DNA from: CAILZL01 sp049840395
GTDB lineage: Bacteria; Pseudomonadota; Gammaproteobacteria; Steroidobacterales; Steroidobacteraceae
DNA length: 64,000 nt
Assembly (NCBI GenBank): GCA_049840395.1
Contig: JASGLD010000005.1
Coordinates: forward strand, 992,001 to 1,056,000
Reading direction: 5' to 3'
Within the stretch, counting starts at the first letter, position 1, and every line of letters begins with the position of its first letter. The position numbers and the translations under genes were made by a program. The notes below the pieces were generated by a model that saw only the letters and a program-made list of their open reading frames with translations, was not told the DNA's origin and made no database searches. Below, one piece after another: positions 52,514 through 60,656 of this stretch.

Positions 52514-55159
52514 ATGTCCAGTCAATCTCGACCCAAGTTTCTGTCGAGCGCCGAGTTGCGTGCGCTCTTTCTGGAATATTTCCGCCAGCAGGGCCACCAA
52601 GTCGTGGCTAGCAGCTCGCTAGTGCCGGGTAATGATCCGACATTGTTGTTTACCAATGCCGGCATGGTGCAGTTCAAGGACGTGTTTCTGGGCAAGGATA
52701 AGCGCAGTTATGCGCGCGCCGCCTCCTCGCAACGCTGTGTGCGTGCCGGCGGCAAGCACAACGATCTGGAGAATGTGGGGTATACCGCGCGGCATCACAC
52801 CTTCTTCGAAATGCTCGGTAACTTCAGCTTTGGCGATTACTTCAAGCGCGAGGCAATCAAGTTCGCGTGGGAATTTGTGACTGGCCAAGATTGGTTGGGG
52901 ATCGATCCGCAACGCCTGATGGTTACGGTGTATCACACCGATGATGAGGCTTTCGATATCTGGAAGTCGGTGGGTGTGCCAGCCGAGCGTATTGCGCGTA
53001 TCGGTGACAAGAAGGGCGGCGGTTCCGACAATTTCTGGCAGATGGGCGATACCGGTCCGTGCGGTCCGTGCACGGAAATTTTCTACGATCACGGCGCGCA
53101 TATTCCGGGTGGCCCTCCGGGTTCGCCCGACGAAGATGGCGACCGTTGGATCGAAATCTGGAATGTGGTGTTCATGCAGTACGAGCGCGACACCAGCGGT
53201 ACGCTGACACCGCTGCCCAAGCCTTCGGTGGATACTGGCATGGGCTTGGAGCGCGTTGCGGCAGTGATGCAAGGCGTGCATTCCAATTACGAGATCGACA
53301 CTTTCCAAGGTTTGATTCGTGCTGCTGCAGAAGCAACGGGCGCAAAGGATCTGACATCCAGTTCGTTGCGCGTGATTGCAGATCATATTCGCGCCTGCTC
53401 ATTCCTGATTGCCGATGGCGTGTTGCCTTCGAATGAAGGTCGCGGCTATGTGCTGCGACGAATCATTCGTCGCGCAATTCGTCATGGTTACAAGCTGGGT
53501 TGCACTCAAGTTTTCTTTTACACGCTGGTTGCGGCGCTGGAAAAAGAAATGGGCGTGGCTTATCCGGAGCTGGTGCAGCAGCGCGCGCATATCGAGCGAG
53601 TGCTGAAGCAGGAAGAAGAGCGTTTTGCTGAAACTTTGGCACAGGGAATGGGGCTTTTGGAGCAGAGCATTGCGGCGCTCACCGATAAAGTGATTCCGGG
53701 TGATGCGGTATTCAAGCTTTACGACACCTACGGCTTCCCGGTTGATCTTACCAATGACATTGCGCGTGAGCGTGGTCTGAGTATTGATGAGGCTGGCTTT
53801 GAAGTGGCGATGGAGGCGCAGCGTGAGCGCGCGCGCGCTGCCAGTAAATTCGGCGTGGATTTGCGCGCCGCAGTAAAGCTGGAAGACAAGACCCAGTTTA
53901 GTGGTTACGAGCTGGAGCAAGACAAGGGCAAGGTTGTTGCCTTGATCAAAGATGGGCAACAGGTTGAGCGTTTACAAGCCGGTGACGCGGGGCAGGTGAT
54001 TTTGGATCGCACGCCGTTTTACGCCGAGAGCGGTGGCCAGGTTGGCGATGCCGGTGCGTTGAGTTCGCAAAGCGCGCGATTCGCTGTGGCCGATACGCAA
54101 AAGCTCGGTGCTGCGCATGCACATGTCGGTCGTGTTGATAGCGGCGAAATCAAGTTGGGCGATGTGCTTGCTGCGCATGTCGATCGGGTGCGACGCAATG
54201 CTATTCGTCTGAATCATTCGGCAACGCACTTGTTGCACGCTGCGCTGCGTGCAGTGCTAGGTACGCATGTCACGCAGAAGGGTTCGTTGGTCACTCCCGA
54301 CCGTCTGCGTTTTGACTTCTCGCATTACTCCGGTGTAACTGCTGAAGAGCTTCTAAAGATTGAACAGCTGGTTAATGCTCAGGTGCGCGCCAATGCTCCG
54401 GCAGAGACTCAGCTAATGAATCAAGAGACCGCAGTGGCCGCTGGCGCCATGGCGTTGTTCGGCGAAAAATATGATGACGAAGTGCGTGTTCTGCGCATTG
54501 GCGAATTCTCCATGGAGTTGTGCGGTGGTACGCATGTGAGTCGCGCTGGCGATATCGGCTTGTTCAAGATTGTTAGCGAGTCCGGTGTGGCTGCAGGTGT
54601 GCGCCGCATCGAAGCGGTAACCGGTCAGGGTGCATTGGATTGGGTTGCCAATTCGGATGAATTGCTGCGTGGCGTGGCGGGCATGGTCAAAGCCAGTCGC
54701 GACGATGTCGAAGAAAAGGTGCGTCAGTTACTTGAGCGCAGCCGCAAGCTGGAAAAAGAAGTTGCGCAACTGAAGTCCAAGCTGGCCAGCGGCCAGGGTA
54801 ACGACTTGTCCGCAACTGCATTGGATATTGCGGGTATTAAACTAGTGACCAGCATTGTTGAGGGCGCGGATGTTCCCGCTTTGCGTGAAGCGGTGGATCA
54901 GCTGAAAAACAAGCTCAAGTCAGGCGTGGTGGTGCTTGCGTCTGCCGGGCAGGACGGTAAGGTTGGCTTAATCGCAGGTGTGACCACCGATCAGGTTGCG
55001 CGCGTCAAGGCCGGCGATCTGGCCAATTTTGTTGCGCAGCAACTGGGTGGGCGCGGTGGCGGCAGACCGGATATGGCGCAGGGCGGCGGTGTCGATGCAT
55101 CGAAATTATCCGAGGCATTGGCTTCAGTGGCGGAATGGTTGCAGACGCGTCTGCATTAA
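52514..55159 (+). CDS. alaS: Alanyl-tRNA synthetase
   Basis: An 881-residue class II synthetase with the catalytic domain (about 1-365), the editing domain with HSATHLLHAAL and CGGTH zinc motifs, a coiled coil (about 725-770) and the C-Ala glycine-rich end GGRGGGRPDMAQGGG. It charges tRNA-Ala and clears Ser- and Gly-mischarged tRNA. It starts 12 bases after the recX stop, in the conserved recA-recX-alaS-csrA order. Confidence 0.98.
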   Translation: MSSQSRPKFLSSAELRALFLEYFRQQGHQVVASSSLVPGNDPTLLFTNAGMVQFKDVFLGKDKRSYARAASSQRCVRAGGKHNDLENVGYTARHHTFFEMLGNFSFGDYFKREAIKFAWEFVTGQDWLGIDPQRLMVTVYHTDDEAFDIWKSVGVPAERIARIGDKKGGGSDNFWQMGDTGPCGPCTEIFYDHGAHIPGGPPGSPDEDGDRWIEIWNVVFMQYERDTSGTLTPLPKPSVDTGMGLERVAAVMQGVHSNYEIDTFQGLIRAAAEATGAKDLTSSSLRVIADHIRACSFLIADGVLPSNEGRGYVLRRIIRRAIRHGYKLGCTQVFFYTLVAALEKEMGVAYPELVQQRAHIERVLKQEEERFAETLAQGMGLLEQSIAALTDKVIPGDAVFKLYDTYGFPVDLTNDIARERGLSIDEAGFEVAMEAQRERARAASKFGVDLRAAVKLEDKTQFSGYELEQDKGKVVALIKDGQQVERLQAGDAGQVILDRTPFYAESGGQVGDAGALSSQSARFAVADTQKLGAAHAHVGRVDSGEIKLGDVLAAHVDRVRRNAIRLNHSATHLLHAALRAVLGTHVTQKGSLVTPDRLRFDFSHYSGVTAEELLKIEQLVNAQVRANAPAETQLMNQETAVAAGAMALFGEKYDDEVRVLRIGEFSMELCGGTHVSRAGDIGLFKIVSESGVAAGVRRIEAVTGQGALDWVANSDELLRGVAGMVKASRDDVEEKVRQLLERSRKLEKEVAQLKSKLASGQGNDLSATALDIAGIKLVTSIVEGADVPALREAVDQLKNKLKSGVVVLASAGQDGKVGLIAGVTTDQVARVKAGDLANFVAQQLGGRGGGRPDMAQGGGVDASKLSEALASVAEWLQTRLH

Positions 55160-55224
55160 TACGGAAATTACGCAGCGATAGCTGCGCCGCTGAACCGCTT
55201 TGCTGCATATTTGTCTGGCAATAA

Positions 55225-55268
55225 GGTGGTGCATCGCCTTTTATTGACGCTTTATGTGATGCGCCACC
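55225..55268 (+). terminator. Hairpin downstream of alaS
   Basis: An 11-bp stem with one G-U pair (ggtggtgcatc/gatgcgccacc, 55225-55235 and 55258-55268) encloses a 22-base loop, 65 bases after the alaS stop. It lacks a T run. It may be a terminator or one more intergenic repeat. Confidence 0.5.
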
Positions 55269-55421
55269 CCTGAATCGGGCGTGAATCAGGGAATTGCCGA
55301 TCTACTGACTATGCGGTCTTTTCTAATCTCCACACGCGTGGTGCTTATGCGAGTAGCAAATACGTAGCGTAAGGAGCAAGTGACCTCTACAATCACGCCC
55401 ACCTTTTGGCAAGGAGCAGAC

Positions 55422-55631
55422 ATGCTAATTCTGACTAGACGCGTTGGTGAAACTATAATGATCGGCGACGATGTTGCCGTGACTGTACTGGGTGTCAAAG
55501 GCAACCAGGTTCGAGTGGGTGTAAATGCCCCCAAAGAAACGTCGGTGCATCGTGAAGAAATTTACGAGCGTATCAAACGAGAAGAACAATCCGGGGTTGC
55601 TCCCCGCCGCTCATCCGAAGCGGGTTCTTGA
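55422..55631 (+). CDS. csrA: Carbon storage regulator CsrA
   Basis: 69 residues from the ATG at 55422 with AAGGAG 8 bases upstream. It has the N-terminal MLILTRRVGETIMIGDDVAVTVLGVKGNQVRVGVNAP and the basic VHREEIYERI contact strand and helix. CsrA binds GGA motifs in mRNA leaders and controls motility, biofilm and carbon metabolism. Pilus, flagellar motor and EPS genes in this window are typical target classes, though no target is shown here. Confidence 0.97.
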   Translation: MLILTRRVGETIMIGDDVAVTVLGVKGNQVRVGVNAPKETSVHREEIYERIKREEQSGVAPRRSSEAGS

Positions 55632-55642
55632 TCCGTCAATAG

Positions 55643-55679
55643 CTGCCGCGCTCGCTACTATCGGTGAGCGTGGCAGTTT
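55643..55679 (+). terminator. Terminator-like hairpin after csrA
   Basis: A 13-bp stem (55643-55655 with 55664-55676) containing two G-U pairs and an 8-base loop is followed by TTT. It lies 11 bases past the csrA stop. The 250 bases between it and the tRNA-Ser contain nothing else I can identify. Confidence 0.65.
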
Positions 55680-55929
55680 CCTGTATTTGATGTGCAATTT
55701 CGTTGTTTCAGGCCTTTACGGATGTCCTCTCGGCAAGTATTCTTGCCGCCCTCTTGCGGTAGCCCTTTAAGCGCACAGTTGCGTTGCAGGACTACTGGCT
55801 TCCATCTGCATCGCGGAGTTAGCGGGAAGTCATAGGCTAGAGATGCTGATCCTCAATATTTGTTGACTGCGCGACTGTCTTGCGTGGTTGACTTAACAAT
55901 AGAGTGGACAGTGGTAGGTTTCGTGCGCC

Positions 55930-56020
55930 GGAGAGATGGCCGAGTGGTCGAAGGCGCGCCCCTGCTAAGGGCGTATGGGTCAAAAGCCCATCGAGGGTTC
56001 GAATCCCTCTCTCTCCGCCA
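55930..56020 (+). tRNA. tRNA-Ser (anticodon GCT)
   Basis: 91 bases with acceptor stem ggagaga/tctctcc, discriminator G and encoded CCA. The anticodon loop is CTGCTAA with anticodon GCT, and the long variable arm is typical of tRNA-Ser. The T arm has GGTTCGAATCC. A TTGACT at 55889 could be the -35 of its promoter. Confidence 0.97.
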
Positions 56021-56031
56021 GTTATTTCAGT

Positions 56032-56108
56032 GCGACCGTAGCTCAGTTGGATAGAGCGCCTGGCTACGAACCAGGAGGTCGGGAGTTCGAATCTCTCCGG
56101 TCGCACCA
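56032..56108 (+). tRNA. tRNA-Arg (anticodon ACG)
   Basis: 77 bases with acceptor gcgaccg/cggtcgc, discriminator A and encoded CCA. The anticodon is ACG in CTACGAA, which after A34 deamination reads CGN codons. It lies 11 bases after tRNA-Ser, so the two are one transcript. Confidence 0.97.
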
Positions 56109-56124
56109 TTTGATCGATGTAAAC

Positions 56125-56157
56125 AAAAGGCCACCTGAGAAGGTGGCCTTTTGTTTT
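56125..56157. terminator. Terminator after the tRNA pair, bidirectional with motB
   Basis: A perfect 12-bp stem (aaaaggccacct/aggtggcctttt) with a GAGA loop is followed by a T-rich tract on the plus strand. It sits between tRNA-Arg (plus) and the motB stop (minus, 56170), so it can serve both directions. Confidence 0.92.
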
Positions 56158-56169
56158 TCGCTGTGTGCG

Positions 56170-57378
56170 CTACTTGCCTGGCGGCGCTGGGCCGATAGTC
56201 GGCAGGTTGATTGGTTTGGTCATGGCGATAGGCGCTGGAGCTGCCGTCGGTGCTGGGGCTGCTGCGGGGCGTGGGGTGGATGCAGTAGGTTGAGCAGGGG
56301 TCACAGGCTGCGCAGCAGCGGGTTGTGTTGATGCGATAGGTTTATTTGCGGCAACAGGTGGCGCAGCGGCGGCGGGTGTTGCCGCAGGTGCTGCAGTGGG
56401 TGGGGTATTGCTCTCAACGGTATTAGGCACAACTAAACTGGCCGTAGGTGCTGGGTTGGTTGTGGCGCTTGATGAGGAACTATCTTGCACACTGAATAAT
56501 GATGCGCTTTCCTGTTTGATGGCTTGTTCGGTACGCGCATTCATCACGATGATGGAGATGCGACGATTGATAGGGTTTTGCGGATTGTTCGCATCCAGCA
56601 GTGCACTTGAAGCCAGGCCCACCACTCGACCGATTTTGTCTTCAGGTAGGCCGCCGGCGATAAGGGCGCGTCGTGCTGCATTGGCACGATCAACTGAAAG
56701 CTCCCAATTGCCGTAGTTCTGTCGGACATATTTCGATTGATCGGTGTGACCGCTGATGCTGACGCGGTTCGGTACCTTCTGAATGGCCTTGGCCAGTTCC
56801 AGTAGCACGCTCAGACTGTAGTCTTTGAGTGAGGCGCCGCCGAGATCGAACATTGATCGGTTTTCCTTGTCGACGATTTGAATGCGCAGGCCTTCAGGTG
56901 TCAGATCCATCATGATCTGATCCTTGAAGGGCTTCAGCGAACTTTCTTCGTCGATGGCTTTATCCAGTTCTTCCTTGAGGTTTTCCAAGCGCTGTGTCTC
57001 GACCCGCTCAGCGATTTTTCCAGCGTCCTCCTTGGTTGGATCCTGATTGGTGTCGTCTTCGACTTTGGCCGGTTCTGGATTCTTGAAGCGCTCGGTCGAA
57101 CCGCCCAGATCGATCATCGCTGAACTTGGCCCGCCAGGACCTTGCACGGCAGTTGGTGAAGGCGTGGTGCTTACGCCCTGAGCCACTGACGGGTTTTTGA
57201 AGTACTGCGAGATACCGCCCTTCTGTTCGGCAGAGGTGCTACCCATCAGCCACATCAATAAGAAGAACGCCATCATGGCGGTAGCGAAGTCGGCAAACGC
57301 CACCTTCCAGCCGCCGCCGTGGTGGCCGTGGCCGGCGACAATGCGTTTGATAATAATGGGTTGTGGTGAATCTTCCAC
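56170..57378 (-). CDS. motB: Flagellar motor stator protein MotB with Pro/Ala-rich tail
   Basis: 402 residues. The N terminus is cytosolic, followed by a single transmembrane helix with the proton-binding Asp in FADFATAMMAFFLLMWLM (D30). The plug and linker come next, then the OmpA-type peptidoglycan-binding domain (about 155-280, SGHTDQ, NWELSVDRANAARRALI). E. coli-type MotB ends soon after; here about 100 residues of Pro, Ala, Thr and Val follow. With MotA it forms the proton-driven stator. motA ends two bases upstream. Confidence 0.96.
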   Translation of the reverse strand: MEDSPQPIIIKRIVAGHGHHGGGWKVAFADFATAMMAFFLLMWLMGSTSAEQKGGISQYFKNPSVAQGVSTTPSPTAVQGPGGPSSAMIDLGGSTERFKNPEPAKVEDDTNQDPTKEDAGKIAERVETQRLENLKEELDKAIDEESSLKPFKDQIMMDLTPEGLRIQIVDKENRSMFDLGGASLKDYSLSVLLELAKAIQKVPNRVSISGHTDQSKYVRQNYGNWELSVDRANAARRALIAGGLPEDKIGRVVGLASSALLDANNPQNPINRRISIIVMNARTEQAIKQESASLFSVQDSSSSSATTNPAPTASLVVPNTVESNTPPTAAPAATPAAAAPPVAANKPIASTQPAAAQPVTPAQPTASTPRPAAAPAPTAAPAPIAMTKPINLPTIGPAPPGK

Positions 57379-57380
57379 GA

Positions 57381-58241
57381 TCAGGCTGCCTTCTTGCCTT
57401 TCACGTGTTCTTCCAATTCCTTGAAGCTGGGGCGGAACTCAGTAGGGGTCACTTTGCGGCCGAACTCAACGGCAACCTGCGGTGCATAGCCTTGCACCAT
57501 GGCGACAATGCAGGTCTTGATTACGGTGTAGAACTTGCCTTCTTCGTTTACCTTGCCTTCCATAGCGGTCGCCATCGGGCCAATAAAGCCATAGGCCAGC
57601 AGAATGCCCAGGAAGGTACCTACCAGTGCGGCGGCAACTTTGTGACCAATCTCAGTAACGGGGCCGCCTAAGGCACCCATGGTGTTCACAATGCCCAATA
57701 CCGCCGCGACAATGCCGAAGCCAGGCAGAGCGTCCGAAACACGATTAATCGCCTGAGCGACGGCTTCACCTTCGTGGTGGTGAGTTTGTAACTCGATGTC
57801 CATTAGGTTTTCGAGTTGGAAGGGATTCATTTCGCCGCTGACCATCATACGCAGATAGTCTTGGATGAATTCGACGGCGTGGTGGTCCTTCATCACCTTT
57901 TCATGCTTAGTAAAGACTGCGCTCTTATGCGGATCTTCGATCTCGCGTTCCAGTCCCAGTACGCCATCCTTGCGGGCGATGTTGAACAGGTCATACATCA
58001 AGCCGAACAGGTCCAAATAGTCTTCCTTTTTGTACTTGGGGCCTTTCAATAGACCGCCGATGCCTGCGCCTGCCTTTTTGGCCATTCCCAGGCCATTGGC
58101 GATGATGAATGCGCCGAGCGCAGCGCCACCGATGATGACTACTTCTGATGGCTGATTGAGGGACATCACGTTGCCGCCGTGGACAACGAAGCCGCCAATG
58201 ACGCATCCCAAAACTACAACGATGCCGATGATCAAATTCAC
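57381..58241 (-). CDS. motA: Flagellar motor stator protein MotA
   Basis: A 286-residue inner-membrane stator subunit with four transmembrane helices: two near the N terminus (MNLIIGIVVVLGCVIGGF) and two near 170-220 (ALPGFGIVAAVLGIVNTMG, VGTFLGILLAYGFIGP). The cytosolic loop has RDGVLGLEREIEDP, the part that contacts FliG. The start is GTG. It is transcribed with motB from a sigma-28 promoter at 58287-58313. Confidence 0.96.
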   Translation of the reverse strand: MNLIIGIVVVLGCVIGGFVVHGGNVMSLNQPSEVVIIGGAALGAFIIANGLGMAKKAGAGIGGLLKGPKYKKEDYLDLFGLMYDLFNIARKDGVLGLEREIEDPHKSAVFTKHEKVMKDHHAVEFIQDYLRMMVSGEMNPFQLENLMDIELQTHHHEGEAVAQAINRVSDALPGFGIVAAVLGIVNTMGALGGPVTEIGHKVAAALVGTFLGILLAYGFIGPMATAMEGKVNEEGKFYTVIKTCIVAMVQGYAPQVAVEFGRKVTPTEFRPSFKELEEHVKGKKAA

Positions 58242-58286
58242 AACTGCGTGTTCCTGTTCTTGTGTCCACGTAAGTGACCTTCTCCG

Positions 58287-58313
58287 TCATCGGCAGGTAT
58301 GGGCGGGATTTGA
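58287..58313 (-). promoter_or_regulatory. Sigma-28 (FliA) promoter of motAB
   Basis: On the minus strand TCAA, exactly 15 bases, then GCCGATGA match the FliA consensus TAAA-N15-GCCGATAA at ten of twelve core bases. It lies about 46 bases before the motA start codon. It fits late flagellar gene control. Confidence 0.82.
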
Positions 58314-58682
58314 GTGCAATTTCTTAAGAAATTTAGCGATTGTGTGCTGTGCGCAGCAGGGTGGATGAGCCGTCTTGCCTGGGCGCGTCGCGGTATTCGG
58401 CGGATTCGTTGAAATCCATAAGGTGCATTGGCAACCGCATCTGAGGCGGGGGCTGGAGGGTGGCTGCGGGATGTAATTCGGCTTTCTAAATCGGTGCTGA
58501 GCATTACCACTGCGCCGAAGTGCCGTCCTCAAGCTCGTTATCGGCTAACGCGGCAAACATAAAACCTCTTTTGCCCTGGTTTCGTGCTTAAGCCGGTGGT
58601 TCGGTGTCTTTTTGGTGCGCTAATGGTGCGGTGCACAGTCAATTTGCGCGTTTCCTCTCCTGTTTTCCTGAATTGTGACCCC

Positions 58683-58698
58683 TGGCATGGATGCTGCA
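58683..58698 (+). promoter_or_regulatory. Candidate sigma-54 promoter of the first tandem porin gene
   Basis: TGGCATGGATGCTGCA keeps the GG-N10-GC spacing of RpoN promoters, with deviations at two consensus bases. It lies 94 bases before the ATG at 58792. Three GGTGC repeats at about 58614-58636 could be activator half-sites. The rest of 58314-58682 shows no gene. Confidence 0.45.
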
Positions 58699-58791
58699 TT
58701 TCATGCACATAGCAGATCATGACTGATCGCTAACAAAAGATTTTTCACGCCAAAGTCGGCGTGTTGTTTTTGCACCACAGAGAGGGTTGTT

Positions 58792-59448
58792 ATGAAGTCA
58801 GTGAAAATTCTTTCGGCACTAAGTTTGTTGGCGATTGCAGGCGCTGCAAACGCCGAAGTGTCGGGGTCTATGGGCATTGCCAGCTCCTACCTCTGGCGCG
58901 GTTATGACCTGGGTGCAGGTGCTGGCGTTCCGGCAGTATCGGGCGACCTGCATGTCAGCGCAGCAGGCTTCTACAGCGGCATCTGGGGTTCTTCGGGTGA
59001 CCACACTCTTGGTACCGAATATGACCTGTATGCGGGCTATGGTGGTTCGGCTGGTGCGTTCACTTATGACATCAGCTATTGGACGTATTCGTATCCTGCT
59101 ATCAAGCTGCGTCCGGCTAATTTGTCTGAATTGGTCGTGTCGTTGGGTGTGGGTCCAGTCAGCGCGTTCATTAACTACAACGTTAATGCGCCTGGTCTCA
59201 ATTCTGATGGCGATCCTGCCAACGGTGACTATCAATACTATGGCGTTAAGGCCAAGTTGAGTGCTTTCACCGTTCTGGTGGGGCACCACAATGACGGCGG
59301 TGCGAAGTTGACGCATGCTGATCTCAGCTATGCATACAACGATAACTTGTCCTTCACTGTCAGCGTGCCGGTAGATGTTGCGGCAGGTTACGACAAGCCC
59401 GCTGATCCTACTTTCGTCGCTTCGTACAGCGTGCCATTCGGCAAGTAA
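58792..59448 (+). CDS. TorF/Gcw_chp family outer membrane protein, copy 1
   Basis: 218 residues. A signal peptide (MKSVKILSALSLLAIAGAANA) is followed by the family N-terminal motif VSGSMGIASSYLWRGYDLG, then amphipathic strands ending FVASYSVPFGK. Gcw_chp/TorF-type proteins are putative small porins or outer-membrane barrels whose role is not established. The downstream paralog shares the signal peptide almost exactly. The gene is followed by its own terminator. Confidence 0.85.
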   Translation: MKSVKILSALSLLAIAGAANAEVSGSMGIASSYLWRGYDLGAGAGVPAVSGDLHVSAAGFYSGIWGSSGDHTLGTEYDLYAGYGGSAGAFTYDISYWTYSYPAIKLRPANLSELVVSLGVGPVSAFINYNVNAPGLNSDGDPANGDYQYYGVKAKLSAFTVLVGHHNDGGAKLTHADLSYAYNDNLSFTVSVPVDVAAGYDKPADPTFVASYSVPFGK

Positions 59449-59490
59449 GGTGCATTGAGGCACAAGTTCTTTGTGTCTTTGCTCAAAAAC

Positions 59491-59522
59491 AGCCCTGGTC
59501 ATAGCCCGGGGCTTGTTTTTTT
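59491..59522 (+). terminator. Rho-independent terminator after porin copy 1
   Basis: An 8-bp stem with one G-U pair (agccctgg/ccggggct) and a 7-base loop is followed by a tract of seven T. It isolates the two paralogous genes transcriptionally. Confidence 0.85.
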
Positions 59523-59670
59523 GATGGTTGGCGATTGCAGTATTACTTCAGGCCACCGCAGTCGCCAATTATCAACACTCCCGGTTTTCTCTCTGGTCTT
59601 TGATAGCTTGCTTACGTAAAGTGAGCCGCGGTAGCCATCGTGTGTGGCTTTCGTACAACAGAGAGGTGTT

Positions 59671-60372
59671 ATGAAGCAAGTCAGAGTCTTGTCGGCTTTG
59701 GGTCTGCTGGCGGTGGCCGGCGCTGCCAATGCGGGGATTTCATCCACGATTACGCTGACGAACGATTACGACTTCCGTGGTGTATCTCAATCCGCTGAAG
59801 ATCCAGCGCTCCAGGCAAGCGTTGATTATGCCGATGAAAAGAGCGGTTGGTATGTGGGGGCGTGGGGCAGCAATGTAGATTTTGGTAATGCCGACTTGGA
59901 GCTGGATTTGTATACCGGCTTTACCGGCAAAACGGACGCTGGCTTGGGTTGGGATACGGGCTTTGTTTACTACACCTATGACGAAGATCGTTATAACTAT
60001 CCGGAAATCTACGCGGGGCTGAGTTACAGCTTTTTCAAGGGCAAGCTGAGCTACACCAACGATTGGGGTGGTCGCGATAGTGATGGCCACGCTTCGGCTT
60101 TCTATCTGTCGGCTGACGCCAATGTGCCACTGCCAGTCACTAACCTGTCAGCGCTTGGTCACATCGGTCGCACCGTGGGTGGCCATCGCTTTGATGATTA
60201 CACCGGTTTCGGTGATTACACAGACTTCTCTGCAGGCGTGAGTTACAAGGTACAGAAGTTTGATCTGGGGTTGAAGGTGGTGACAACCGACGCAGATCCC
60301 AAGGCGAGAACCGATGTGGGCAACATGGAAACACGTTTCGTATTTACTGTTGCCACAACTCTGCCTTGGTAA
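59671..60372 (+). CDS. TorF/Gcw_chp family outer membrane protein, copy 2
   Basis: 233 residues from the ATG at 59671, with AGAGAGG upstream as in copy 1. The signal peptide MKQVRVLSALGLLAVAGAANA is nearly identical to that of copy 1. The mature part has ISSTITLTNDYDFRGVSQS and many aromatic amphipathic strands, ending FVFTVATTLPW with a terminal Trp. The mature sequences have diverged much more than the signal peptides. Probably a duplicated pair with different ligand selectivity or regulation. Confidence 0.87.
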   Translation: MKQVRVLSALGLLAVAGAANAGISSTITLTNDYDFRGVSQSAEDPALQASVDYADEKSGWYVGAWGSNVDFGNADLELDLYTGFTGKTDAGLGWDTGFVYYTYDEDRYNYPEIYAGLSYSFFKGKLSYTNDWGGRDSDGHASAFYLSADANVPLPVTNLSALGHIGRTVGGHRFDDYTGFGDYTDFSAGVSYKVQKFDLGLKVVTTDADPKARTDVGNMETRFVFTVATTLPW

Positions 60373-60391
60373 GAATAAGTCGATGAGATGT

Positions 60392-60416
60392 AGGGGGCGA
60401 GGTTGCTTCGCCCCCT
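60392..60416. repeat. Hairpin after porin copy 2
   Basis: agggggcga (60392-60400) and tcgccccct (60408-60416) are perfect reverse complements around a 7-base loop, preceded by GT. No T run follows. It resembles the other G-rich intergenic hairpins. The remaining 240 bases up to the aldehyde dehydrogenase hold no other recognisable feature. Confidence 0.65.
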
Positions 60417-60656
60417 GCTGAAAATGCTGACACGTTAATCCGATAGGTGCAGCAGCTCGCCTCATGCAACATGCTAAATACTTGATCGATTCCTATCTTC
60501 CTTAATGACTGCTGTGTCAATGGCACAATCATGTCGTTGGCTCTGCGTAGTCATCTTGCGGGGCGTTCGACGAATATTTCATAGCCGCACCGAATGAATT
60601 GACATGCTTCGCAAGGCAGGCGCAAATTCTGATTAATGCGTCGTTAAGAGATAATC

